From: Desulfobacteraceae bacterium
Lineage (GTDB): Bacteria; Desulfobacterota; Desulfobacteria; Desulfobacterales; JAABTS01
Reading direction: 5' to 3'
Length of the DNA stretch: 35,402 nt
Assembly: GCA_011389735.1 (NCBI GenBank)
Contig: JAABTS010000052.1
Coordinates: forward strand, 1 to 35,402
Shown: in pieces, positions 8,731 to 16,115 of the stretch
Layout of the letters: every line of letters starts with the position of its first letter
How positions within the stretch are numbered: position 1 is the stretch's first letter
The notes under the pieces: generated by a model
The model's input: only the letters and a program-made list of their open reading frames with translations
Database searches by the model: none
Told to the model about the DNA's origin: nothing
Translations under genes and position numbers: made by a program

Positions 8731-9441
8731 TTGTCCGCCTGTTTTAGAGCCATCCGGCCTTGTCGGCTTTTTCTCCGCCTGGTTCGGTTCATTCCGCTGA
8801 TCATGCTGTGCGCCGCTTGCGCGGCGGATCCATGTTCCGAAGAACTCATCAGGCGACTTGAAAACCGGATAGCTCAAGCGGACAAGGAAATCGCCATCCT
8901 CCAAAAATGCATCACGGACAGCCTCGCGCTCATTGAAATCCATGAAAACAAAATCCGCGCCTATGCGCCGCTTTCCTCCGGTAATAACGGCGATATCGTT
9001 CTTTCCAGGCGGTTGGAAACGGCTCCCATTGTAAACAAGAAGGCTTTCACCCCTGAAACCGAATACCAAACGGCCCTAAAAGTATTTTACAGCAAAAGAT
9101 ACGCAACGTCCCGAAAACGATTTGCCGAATTCCTGAACCGTTATCCGGATCATCCGCTTTCCGACAACGCTCTGTACTGGACAGGCGAAAGCTGGTATTC
9201 GGAAAGACAATATTCAAAGGCCGCAGCCGTATTCGAAACCCTTGTGAATCAATACCCGGCGGGGAATAAAGCGCCGCACGCCCTTCTCAAAATCGGGTAC
9301 GCCCATTATTCGATGAACGATGATTCGTCGGCGAAAGCCTATCTGAAACGAGCGGCGTCTTTTGGAGGAAAAACGGAAGAAAAAGCGAACCGGCTGATCC
9401 GCCGTATCGATCTTCGAGCGAAACAGCCGGCCGCTGAATAA
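8731..9441 (+). CDS. Second CpoB/YbgF-like TPR lipoprotein
   Basis: 236 residues, a shorter paralogue of the preceding protein. It has a basic/hydrophobic export signal with a probable lipobox (IPLIMLCAACAAD), a coiled coil (RRLENRIAQADKEIAILQ), and a C-terminal three-repeat TPR block matching its neighbour segment by segment (YQTALKVFYSKRYATSRKRF, FLNRYPDHPLSDNALYWTGE, LVNQYPAGNKAPHALLKIGY, DDSSAKAYLKRAASF). It starts with TTG at 8731, supported by GGAGG ten bases upstream inside the end of the previous gene, so the pair is almost certainly co-transcribed. Proposed role is an envelope scaffold in a Tol-Pal-type or secretion complex, by family only. Confidence 0.75.
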   Translation: MSACFRAIRPCRLFLRLVRFIPLIMLCAACAADPCSEELIRRLENRIAQADKEIAILQKCITDSLALIEIHENKIRAYAPLSSGNNGDIVLSRRLETAPIVNKKAFTPETEYQTALKVFYSKRYATSRKRFAEFLNRYPDHPLSDNALYWTGESWYSERQYSKAAAVFETLVNQYPAGNKAPHALLKIGYAHYSMNDDSSAKAYLKRAASFGGKTEEKANRLIRRIDLRAKQPAAE

Positions 9442-9453
9442 ACACAGGTTTTC

Positions 9454-9475
9454 AGAAATTCTATTTCCGGAAGGC
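9454..9475. repeat. 22-bp dispersed repeat, copy b, abutting a 10-bp palindrome
   Basis: Second copy of the sequence at 257-278 (one mismatch). It is followed by the perfect palindrome CCTTGCAAGG at 9475-9484. It fills the 43-bp gap between the convergent ends of the lipoprotein and caspase genes, where a bidirectional terminator would be expected. Confidence 0.5.
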
Positions 9476-9484
9476 CTTGCAAGG

Positions 9485-11260
9485 TCAATACCGGAGCATC
9501 TTGTTACGGCCGGGCCGCTTATCCTGCATACAGGTAAAATCCCGCGACATCATGACCGGTTCCGGATTCATAACGATTCGAAAGCCCAGATCCCCTGCAA
9601 GACCGGCCAGCCAATGAGATCCCCGGTTGGTGTTTCGCGCCGAGCTTTCGCTGTAAGCATGGCTTCCGCCCCGGATCACTCTGGCGGTGCCCTCCGAAGA
9701 ATTCTCCCGCCTCAAAAGCATCAGCGGGTTAATCCGGGAATGTTTGAGATAAGCGTTGGGCTGATAAATATCGCGGCACCATTCCCAAACATTACCGCTC
9801 ATGTCGTAAATTCCGAAAACGTTCGGGTTTTTCATTCCCACAGGCTGGAGAAAACCGTCGGAAAGCTCGCCGGACGTCACCGCCACAAGTGTCGAGTTAT
9901 TTCCGCCGGAATAGATGATCGGCTTTCCGCCCTCACGGGCGGCGTACTCCCATTGAGCCTCCGTGGGCATGTGAATCTCCTTGCCGGTCTTTTGCGAAAG
10001 CCATTGTGTAAAAGCGTACGCCCCGTACCAGGACACCCCGGTAACCGGCAGATTCAAATCCTCGGGATCCGCAAAGAAGACGCCGTCAGCCTCTTGAATA
10101 CGGCTGACAAGATCTTCGCTTCTAGTGCGGAACCAGTTTTCTCCAACCGGGCCTTTATCATTGGCGTCATTGATAAAAACCAGAAACTGTGCGTTGGTGA
10201 TCTCATATTTGGACATCCAGAAACCGTCGACACACACATCATGTTCAGGCTTTTCGTCCTCCTGGCAGTCGCCGGCCCATGAACCGCATCCCATTTTGTA
10301 ACAACCTCCGGGAACCCAGACCAATTCGACTCCGGTCAACGGTTCGATCCATACGTCGCCTGGTTCGTTCCCCGGGATATCCACCCGGATGGGCTGAGGG
10401 CCCCCCTGGTTCCCGATTTCCGCCATCGTGAAGTCTCCGGAAATTTCGGGAACTTCGACGGCTGCGACATCGGCCGGCGGTAAAAAATAAAACGGGCTTT
10501 CCAGGGACGTCGATTCCCAGGGAACCTGAAGCCCACCGGTTTGTTTGCGCACCATTTTACGAACGCTGTTGAAGATATCCACGATCCGTTCGCCGGGCGT
10601 TTTCATTTTTTCAATCAACGCCGCAGTGTAAACGCCGTTTTCCCCGCCGCCGTCCTCCGCTTTTTTTCCCGGCCCGGTCGAATAAGCGATAATTGTTCCC
10701 ACCGGAGTTTTCATGGTGCTCAATCCCTCGCTGGAAGAACTGAACGAACGGGTAAAAGGATTGCCGCGGCAGGCGTCCAGAATAACGATATTGGTGAGGC
10801 ATTTCGCGTTCTCCATTTCAACCAGAACATACCCGGCGTCAATCGAACGGTAGCGAACTTCTTTTTCATAACGGATATTGGCGTCAACAGGAATCAGATA
10901 GTTATTGCCCGAAATCTGCATACCGTGCCCCGCGTAGTAAAACAGCCCCACTTCCGCTCCGCTGTTCAACCTTTCGCCAAAAATATTCACGGCTTTGTTC
11001 ATCTCCTTATATTTCAGATCCGTGAAAACAATCACTTCAAAACCTAGCGCTTCAAGCGTTTCAGCCATATCCCGGGCGTCATTGACCGGATTACGCAAAG
11101 GAGAAAACGAATAGGCTTCATTCCCGATAACCAGAGCGATCTTGCCTTTTTCCGCGGCGTTCGCCGAAACCGGGACTCCCGCGGTAAACGACTGTAAAAG
11201 TAGAAAACCAAGGGTAATGCATAGTAAACCTTTTAGCCGGCTTTGGTGATTCCCGCTCAT
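9485..11260 (-). CDS. Secreted caspase-like (C14) protease with C-terminal FGE-sulfatase domain
   Basis: 591 residues. A signal peptide (about 1-36) precedes a p20 caspase/metacaspase domain (about 39-265): IALVIGNEAY, then the His motif YYAGHGMQ (H112) and the Cys motif ILDACRGNP (C164), so the catalytic dyad is intact. A short linker leads to an FGE-sulfatase/SUMF1-like domain (about 312-575). It is recognised by VWVPGGCYKMG, MSKYEITNAQF, LPVTGVSWYGAYAFTQWL, MPTEAQWEYAAREG, YDMSGNVWEWCRD, VIRGGSHAY and LGFRIV. The Cys pair of true formylglycine-generating enzymes is not evident near the RGGS motif, so this is probably a binding domain or another member of the fold. ATG with GAGGA six bases upstream. 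Such fusions are known in multicellular and complex bacteria; the substrate is unknown. Confidence 0.9.
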   Translation of the reverse strand: MSGNHQSRLKGLLCITLGFLLLQSFTAGVPVSANAAEKGKIALVIGNEAYSFSPLRNPVNDARDMAETLEALGFEVIVFTDLKYKEMNKAVNIFGERLNSGAEVGLFYYAGHGMQISGNNYLIPVDANIRYEKEVRYRSIDAGYVLVEMENAKCLTNIVILDACRGNPFTRSFSSSSEGLSTMKTPVGTIIAYSTGPGKKAEDGGGENGVYTAALIEKMKTPGERIVDIFNSVRKMVRKQTGGLQVPWESTSLESPFYFLPPADVAAVEVPEISGDFTMAEIGNQGGPQPIRVDIPGNEPGDVWIEPLTGVELVWVPGGCYKMGCGSWAGDCQEDEKPEHDVCVDGFWMSKYEITNAQFLVFINDANDKGPVGENWFRTRSEDLVSRIQEADGVFFADPEDLNLPVTGVSWYGAYAFTQWLSQKTGKEIHMPTEAQWEYAAREGGKPIIYSGGNNSTLVAVTSGELSDGFLQPVGMKNPNVFGIYDMSGNVWEWCRDIYQPNAYLKHSRINPLMLLRRENSSEGTARVIRGGSHAYSESSARNTNRGSHWLAGLAGDLGFRIVMNPEPVMMSRDFTCMQDKRPGRNKMLRY

Positions 11261-11296
11261 AATTGTTCCTCGCCACTATTGGTTGACAAAATTATT

Positions 11297-11364
11297 ATGT
11301 TGAATGCTAAATGTTGAATGCTAAATGGGGGACTCACATCCAACATTCAATATTCAACATTCAA
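11297..11364. repeat. TTGAATGCTAAA hairpin repeat
   Basis: Two direct copies of TGTTGAATGCTAAA (11298-11325) face an inverted arm containing AACATTCAATATTCAACATT (11342-11361), separated by about 14 nt, forming an imperfect long hairpin. The motif GTGAATGCTAAAC recurs near 13739. It lies 37 bp upstream of the caspase-FGE gene. AT-rich hairpins of this type are usually interspersed genome repeats; a regulatory role is not shown. Confidence 0.65.
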
Positions 11365-11455
11365 CCCCCCCACCCCCGTGATGAATATCCTCATATAAAA
11401 CAAAACCTTCTTTTTGTCAAAAGAAAATTCAGACATAAAAACGGGAAGGTAAAAA

Positions 11456-11647
11456 ATGAAGAACGTTCACAATTTCAATGCGGAAACACTTGATTTACCA
11501 CATGCTCCGAGGGGATTTGCAATCCCCGCCGACCGGGACCCGGAATACGCGGGTTACAAACCCGCTTGGAGCAGTACTTTACCTCCGGTTTGGTCCAATT
11601 TTATGGTCAATGATTGGGCATCCTTCATCTGTCAGTTTACACTTTGA
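11456..11647 (+). CDS. Doubtful 63-codon ORF carrying the cloverleaf repeat in frame
   Basis: The ATG at 11456 has GGAAGG six bases upstream and opens a 63-codon frame. Residues 16-42 are the translated repeat (HAPRGFAIPADRDPEYAGYK and onward), in the same reading frame as the copy in the PKS acyltransferase. The remaining residues resemble nothing recognised. Because the repeat is open in all three plus-strand frames, the ORF could be accidental. Confidence 0.15.
   Translation: MKNVHNFNAETLDLPHAPRGFAIPADRDPEYAGYKPAWSSTLPPVWSNFMVNDWASFICQFTL
11503..11573. repeat. Cloverleaf-like three-hairpin element, copy outside known genes
   Basis: 71-nt structured repeat. A closing stem TGCTCCGA (11503-11510) / TTGGAGCA (11566-11573) encloses three arms. 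Arm A is GGGGATT-TGC-AATCCCC (11511-11527), arm B CCGG-GAC-CCGG (11533-11543) and arm C GCGGGTT-ACA-AACCCGC (11549-11565). Homology with the copy at 28224 extends about 10-15 bp further on each side. All three plus-strand frames are free of stops. It is not a tRNA: there are no D/T-loop consensus bases and no CCA. Confidence 0.8.
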
Positions 11648-11772
11648 AATCGGGATCGTTATCGGGATCGCTATCGCTATCGAGAGCGAATTGTTTCGAT
11701 CCCGATAGCGATCCCGATCCCGATCCCGACTTGGAAAGTGTCAACCACTTTCCTGGGTTTATGAAGGATGCC
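11617..11772. repeat. Long imperfect inverted repeat with GATCGG-rich core
   Basis: Outer arms GGCATCCTTCAT (11617-11628) and ATGAAGGATGCC (11761-11772) are perfect inverted repeats. Inside them ACACTTT (11639-11645) pairs with AAAGTGT (11735-11741). The core AATCGGGATCG...GAGAGCGAA (11648-11690) faces TTCGATCCCGATAGCGATCC and onward (11695-11730). The whole forms a 156-bp hairpin-capable unit ending 13 bp from the stop codon of the PLP gene. It is MITE-like in architecture, with no transposase reading frame and no clear target duplication. It could also act as a terminator for the minus-strand gene. Confidence 0.7.
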
Positions 11773-11784
11773 AATTATTGCATA

Positions 11785-13005
11785 TCATACGATTCCAACG
11801 AAACGAACAGCTCGTTTGATCTGTTCTATCCTTTCGGACAGACTACCGGTGTATCCGATGGAAAGCCTTAGAAGGCCGGGAGAAATGCCGATTTTTTCCT
11901 GGTCTTCGGGAGGAATTTCCGATGACGTGGATGATCCGGAACAGGACATTAGCGTGTCCGAATATCCCAGGGAAACGGCAATGAGGCCGAACCGTTCTTT
12001 GTTCTGTAGAACGGACATGAGTTGCTCGGCTTTTTCCCTTGTTTTACAGTCAATCGTGAGCATGCCGCCGTAACCGAATCCTTTGTTGACCATGAATTTT
12101 AACAGTTCATGCCGGGGATGATTCGGAAGACCGGGGTAGGCGACCGGAGCCCCCATACCGTGAAGCTCTTCGGCTATTGCAAGCGCACGTCGGCCGTGTT
12201 CTTTCATCCGTATGCCCAGATGCGGCAGTCTTTGAATCACGTCAAACGCTCCTCGCGGATCCAGAGTCGGCCCGAGCAGCATGACGCGCCCAAAATGGAG
12301 ATCCATTAATTCGAGGATGAATGCTTTGGATGCGCAAATCGCGCCGCCGATCATATCGCTTCCGCCGTTGATGAATTTGGTCAGGGAATGCACTGTAACG
12401 TCCGCTCCCAATAACTCCGGCGTGATTAACATGGGAGAAAAAGTGTTATCCACTACCAGTTTAATTCCGCGTTGATGGGCGATGTCGGCCAGTTTTGGAA
12501 TATCCGCGATTTTAAGGGTGGGATTGCCGATGGTTTCCGTATAAATTACACGAGTGTTTTCCGTTATGGCGGATTCGAAGGCGCTGCTGTTTTGGGGATC
12601 CACAAAAGTTGTTTGAATATTCATCTGAGGCAGCAGTTCGCCGAGGAGCGCATGAGTTCCACCGTAAATCGTATCGCTAGACACAATATGATCGCCTGCC
12701 TTGCATAATTGAAGCAAAGTACAGGCGATAGCGGACATTCCGCTGGCGGTGCAAACCGCGTGCTCGGTTCCTTCCATCGCCGATAAATAGCGGGCCAGCG
12801 TATCCAGAGTGGGGTTGAAATGACGGCTGTAAAGAAAACAGCCGCCTTTATCCGGGCCTCTTAGGCCCGCGAATATTTCCGGCATGGTGTGGGGATCGAT
12901 GACCGTAAATGTCGATGACCTTGAAATGGAAGGCGTTACGCCTCCGTGTTCGCCGAATTCCCGCCTTGCTTTGCACATAGCCTGTTCAGGATTGAATCGC
13001 TGCAT
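11785..13005 (-). CDS. PLP-dependent Cys/Met metabolism enzyme (gamma-synthase/gamma-lyase type)
   Basis: 406 residues, full length for the cystathionine gamma-synthase / methionine gamma-lyase / O-acetylhomoserine sulfhydrylase family. Visible signatures are YSRHFNPT (Y59, R61, phosphate contacts from the partner subunit), ASGMSAI, DTIYGGTHAL (Y114, stacking on PLP), VVDNTF (D186) and SLTKFINGGSD with the Schiff-base lysine K210. The C-terminal motif is RLSIGYTG. The position after Y114-G is Gly, where typical methionine gamma-lyases have Cys, which argues weakly for a synthase, beta-lyase or sulfhydrylase. The exact reaction cannot be decided. Start ATG with GGGAGG six bases upstream. Repeat elements flank it on both sides; no methionine-pathway neighbour is present. 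Confidence 0.88.
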   Translation of the reverse strand: MQRFNPEQAMCKARREFGEHGGVTPSISRSSTFTVIDPHTMPEIFAGLRGPDKGGCFLYSRHFNPTLDTLARYLSAMEGTEHAVCTASGMSAIACTLLQLCKAGDHIVSSDTIYGGTHALLGELLPQMNIQTTFVDPQNSSAFESAITENTRVIYTETIGNPTLKIADIPKLADIAHQRGIKLVVDNTFSPMLITPELLGADVTVHSLTKFINGGSDMIGGAICASKAFILELMDLHFGRVMLLGPTLDPRGAFDVIQRLPHLGIRMKEHGRRALAIAEELHGMGAPVAYPGLPNHPRHELLKFMVNKGFGYGGMLTIDCKTREKAEQLMSVLQNKERFGLIAVSLGYSDTLMSCSGSSTSSEIPPEDQEKIGISPGLLRLSIGYTGSLSERIEQIKRAVRFVGIV

Positions 13006-13065
13006 TCGCCGCCTCCCGTCGATCAGCCGTCAGTAATCAGCAGGGAAAACTTTGTAATTGTTTGC

Positions 13066-13093
13066 CGATAGCTGATAGCTGATAGCCGATAGC
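13066..13093. repeat. Four tandem heptamers (C/T)GATAGC
   Basis: CGATAGC, TGATAGC, TGATAGC and CGATAGC run head to tail in the 100-bp gap between the PLP gene and the slr1658-type gene. This is a short simple repeat, variable-number type, with no evident function. Confidence 0.75.
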
Positions 13094-13105
13094 TGTTAAC
13101 TGTTT

Positions 13106-13711
13106 TCAGACATTCTCGTCCGACATTTCATCTCCTCTGGTCACCGCCAGCCTTACCATTGTGGTCACGCGGTAAGCGTCGCAGGTTTCGTCCGGCTTTT
13201 CAAACTTCCACGCCAGTTCAGCGTTATAATCGTTTAAAATGGTGAGCAATCCAAGCCTGGAAAACTCTTCCCCGCCTTCCGCAGCGTTCCGCTCGATACG
13301 GTCAAGATACAGGCTGGAGATGTCTTCGCAAAGGAGCCGCTCGATATAGGGCCGGAAAGAATCCGCGTCCTTGTCCGATATGCTGTTGGTGATATAAAAA
13401 AACAGATCCGACGAAACCAGATAAATTCCAATACAAATGACGTCACTGCTTGCATTGCAATTGAATTTGAGGGCGTTTTCCAGGAGTTCGTTGGTGATAT
13501 AACTGACCGCGTCCCTGATTTCATTATGGCTTTCAACTTCGGACGGCCGGGTGACCGGGAAAAAGGTTCCCCAGTATTCGGCCAGGAACTCCGCCGACAA
13601 ACTGTTGGTTTTCCATCGCTGCTGAAACGGCCGTTTGGACGCCGAGAAGCTGATGATAAAAAACTCCCTGCCCCTGTCCGGTTCAACAAAATTTCCAAAC
13701 TTTTCTAACAT
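13106..13711 (-). CDS. slr1658-type GHKL-fold ATP-binding regulator
   Basis: 201 residues. The segment YITNELLENALKFN (about 71-84) matches the N-box of GHKL ATPases, with E75 and N79. A later SRLGLLTILNDYNAELAWKFE resembles the G2 region and last strands of anti-sigma-factor-like kinases. The layout resembles the slr1658/DUF6272 superfamily, stand-alone ATP-binding regulators often found near stage-II phosphatases and anti-sigma antagonists. No such partner is in the window. The N-terminal 60 residues carry no recognised domain. ATG with AAGGAA seven bases upstream. Predicted role is a cytosolic serine kinase or switch protein, by family resemblance only. Confidence 0.7.
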   Translation of the reverse strand: MLEKFGNFVEPDRGREFFIISFSASKRPFQQRWKTNSLSAEFLAEYWGTFFPVTRPSEVESHNEIRDAVSYITNELLENALKFNCNASSDVICIGIYLVSSDLFFYITNSISDKDADSFRPYIERLLCEDISSLYLDRIERNAAEGGEEFSRLGLLTILNDYNAELAWKFEKPDETCDAYRVTTMVRLAVTRGDEMSDENV

Positions 13712-13738
13712 GTCGTATTTCCTTGATATTATGAAGAG

Positions 13739-13844
13739 TGAATGCTAAACATCCAAATCGGGATCGGGATCGGGATCGGGATCGGGATCGAAGGATTCAA
13801 TTTCGATCCCGATAGCGATCCCGATCCCGATAGCGATATTCAAC
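13739..13844. repeat. Nested repeat: GATCGG hairpin inside a TGAATGCTAAA/ATATTCAAC inverted repeat
   Basis: Five exact ATCGGG hexamers plus a partial (13757-13790) face an inverted arm starting TTCGATCCCGATAGCGATCC (13802-13837). The right arm shares about 29 bp with the right core arm at 11695-11730. The outer flanks TGAATGCTAAAC (13739-13750) and ATATTCAAC (13836-13844) resemble the two arms of the hairpin at 11297-11364, so one repeat family appears to sit in the loop of another. The element occupies the gap between dinB and the slr1658-type gene. Confidence 0.7.
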
Positions 13845-13869
13845 ACCCTGAAACCTGCCTATCCACCGT

Positions 13870-15036
13870 CTACCGCCCGCCGTCGATCAGCGTGGACGCC
13901 CTTCCCACGGAGGGCTTTCCGAATTTTTTGCAAATCATATCGACCGTATGATCGATCGCCTCCCACTGATCGTTTTTCCGCGTATCGCCGTTGAAAAGAT
14001 CGCCCTGGAACGGCCTGTTTCCGGTTTTGAAATTGGATGCGGAAACGCCGACCAGACGCACCGGTTTTTGAAACGGATATGCGTCGAAAAGGCCCCCCGC
14101 CGTTTTATAAATCGATTCGGATGAAAAGACAGGAACAGGCGGGCTGACGCTTCGCGTGACCGTCTTGAAATCGGAATGCTTGATTTTTAGAGTTATTGTC
14201 CCGGCTTTGACTCCCAGCTTTCGTAAATCCTGGGCCACATGATCCGAATGATCCAGGATATGCCGTTGAATCAATACTCTGTCGGAGGTGTCTTGCGCCA
14301 GGGTGCCTTCGGAACCGGCCGACTTCGCGGTATGTTCCGGAACCACCGGCGTCCGGTCAATCCCCGCCGACAGCTCAAAAAGCCTTTCCCCGTATTTGCC
14401 GAGCTTTCTCGTCAGAACCGTCTTTGAAATGCGCTGAACATCCCCCAGGGTCTGAATATTTAACTGCTTCACAATCTCCAGAGTCGCTCTTCCCACGCCG
14501 GGAACTTTTTCGATAGGAACAGATCGAATAAATCCCGCCATATCCGCCTGCCGGATGACCACAAGGCCGTCCGGCTTTTCCATGTCCGATGCAATCTTGG
14601 CGGCGAACCGAACCGGCGCGGCGCCCACCGAACAGGTCAGCGACACCCTGTCGCGAACCTGTTGCTTGATCGACGCCCCAATAGTCGCCGGATCGCCGAA
14701 CAGGGTTTCACATCCGGAAATATCAATGTACGCCTCGTCGATCGACACCTGTTCCACGATCGGCGAAAATTCTCTGAAAATGGAAAGAATTTGTTTGGAC
14801 ACGGCCAGATAGCGGTCTCGCCTCGGAGCCACAAAGACGCCGTCAGGACACTTTCGTTCGGCCTGAAACATGGGCATGGCCGACCGGACTCCGAACCGCC
14901 GGGCCTCGTAGCTCGCCGCGGACACCACGCCACGCCCTGAAAGACCGCCCACGATCACCGGTTTACCCCGCAAATCCGGTTGATCAAGCTGTTCAACGGA
15001 GGCGTAAAAGGCATCCATATCTATATGCAAAATCAT
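13870..15036 (-). CDS. dinB: DNA polymerase IV (Y-family translesion polymerase)
   Basis: 388 residues, typical length. Catalytic carboxylates are D6 in MILHIDMDAFYASVEQ and D100/E101 in SIDEAYIDIS; Y11 is the likely steric gate. The finger region GVVSAASYEARRFGVRSAMP, thumb helix-hairpin-helix VPGVGRATLEIVKQL, and little finger (HSDFKTVTRS, VRLVGVSASNF) follow. A C-terminal QGDLF is a probable beta-clamp-binding motif. It bypasses lesions with low fidelity and is often SOS-induced, though no LexA box can be pointed to. Its ATG overlaps the stop of the upstream deacetylase gene by four bases (ATGA), indicating translational coupling within a USP-deacetylase-dinB operon. Confidence 0.95.
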   Translation of the reverse strand: MILHIDMDAFYASVEQLDQPDLRGKPVIVGGLSGRGVVSAASYEARRFGVRSAMPMFQAERKCPDGVFVAPRRDRYLAVSKQILSIFREFSPIVEQVSIDEAYIDISGCETLFGDPATIGASIKQQVRDRVSLTCSVGAAPVRFAAKIASDMEKPDGLVVIRQADMAGFIRSVPIEKVPGVGRATLEIVKQLNIQTLGDVQRISKTVLTRKLGKYGERLFELSAGIDRTPVVPEHTAKSAGSEGTLAQDTSDRVLIQRHILDHSDHVAQDLRKLGVKAGTITLKIKHSDFKTVTRSVSPPVPVFSSESIYKTAGGLFDAYPFQKPVRLVGVSASNFKTGNRPFQGDLFNGDTRKNDQWEAIDHTVDMICKKFGKPSVGRASTLIDGGR

Positions 15037-16115
15037 CGGCCGATTCCAAAATCGTTCAAACTTTTCCAGCGCCCCCGATGGACGTGAATACTCCGGCGAA
15101 GCACATATTCGACCTTTTGGGCGCGGGCTTTTTCCGCCGCCCGGCCGGTGTCCGATGTCGTAACCCCGCTAAGTTCATCGAGCACCGCCTTTACCGATCG
15201 GGTCATCGAATCGATATGATACCCCCCTTCGAGCGCCAACACAAGGTTTCCGTTACAACATAAATCCGCAATTTCCATCAAACAACGGGTGAGACAGGCG
15301 AACCCCCCGGAACTCATCTTCATGCCCGACATTCGGTCCTGCCGATGAGCGTCGAATCCGGCCGACACCATAATCAATTCCGGTTCAAACGCCAGCGCCA
15401 CCGGACGCAATAAATTCTGAAAAATCGAAACGTATTCCCCATCCCCGTATCCTTTCGGAATCGGAACATTTATGGAATATCCTTCCCCTTTCCCGATTCC
15501 CGTTTCCGTAAAAACTCCGGTTCCGGGGAAAAGTCCCCGCTGATGGATCGAAAAAAACATGACCGACGAATCCTGTTCAAACGCATGCTGAGTCCCGTTC
15601 CCGTGATGCACGTCCCAATCGACGATCAGGATTCGCTTGTATCCCAGACGATCCCGCGCAAATGCGGCTCCCAAAGCCACATTGTTCAAAATACAATACC
15701 CCATCGCCCGGCTTCTCTCCGCATGATGCCCCGGCGGCCTGACCGCCGCGAATGCGTTTTTGACACGCCCGGAGCAAACCGCCGCCGTCGCCTCGAACAA
15801 TCCGCCCGCCGCCGTAATAGCCGCACGGTACGATAATTTCGACGTATTCGTATCCGGCGTCAATGCACAAAATTCCTTGCCGCCAGTGGCCTCGATCCTC
15901 TCAATGTACTCCGGTGAATGCACCGCGACAAGCTCCTCTTTTTCAGCAGGCCTGGCGGGAATCGAAACAAAAGACCGGCGATAATTCCCGATATTCAGCA
16001 TATCGTATATGGACGCCAGGCGCTCGGGCCGTTCCGGATGTCCCTCGACCGTTCTATGCTCCATATAAATCGGATCGATCACGATCCCTACGTCCGATTC
16101 CATCTCACCTTTCAC
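15033..16115 (-). CDS. Histone deacetylase family protein (AcuC/HDAC-like amidohydrolase)
   Basis: 360 residues with the full arginase/deacetylase fold. Markers are the N-terminal HPERPERLASI, the active-site pair RPPGHHAE (H130, H131), zinc ligands in VDWDVHHGNGTQ (D168, H170), SIHQRGLFPGTG, the third zinc ligand in SAGFDAH, and the transition-state Tyr motif LEGGYH. All catalytic residues are intact. It removes acyl groups from lysines, polyamines or other amides; the substrate is not predictable. GTG start (16113-16115) with AGGGG upstream, overlapping the stop of the USP gene by four bases; an internal ATG at codon 5 has its Shine-Dalgarno too close. The last 60 residues are basic and less conserved. 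Confidence 0.92.
   Translation of the reverse strand: MKGEMESDVGIVIDPIYMEHRTVEGHPERPERLASIYDMLNIGNYRRSFVSIPARPAEKEELVAVHSPEYIERIEATGGKEFCALTPDTNTSKLSYRAAITAAGGLFEATAAVCSGRVKNAFAAVRPPGHHAERSRAMGYCILNNVALGAAFARDRLGYKRILIVDWDVHHGNGTQHAFEQDSSVMFFSIHQRGLFPGTGVFTETGIGKGEGYSINVPIPKGYGDGEYVSIFQNLLRPVALAFEPELIMVSAGFDAHRQDRMSGMKMSSGGFACLTRCLMEIADLCCNGNLVLALEGGYHIDSMTRSVKAVLDELSGVTTSDTGRAAEKARAQKVEYVLRRSIHVHRGRWKSLNDFGIGR

Noticed and set aside
11503-11573. Cloverleaf fold considered as a tRNA or tRNA-like gene.
   Set aside because: There is no D-loop or T-loop consensus, the arm lengths are wrong (3-nt loops), and there is no anticodon loop or CCA end.
13757-13837. Tandem hexamers considered as a CRISPR-like array.
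   Set aside because: The units are six bases without spacers and no cas gene is present; it is a simple-sequence hairpin.
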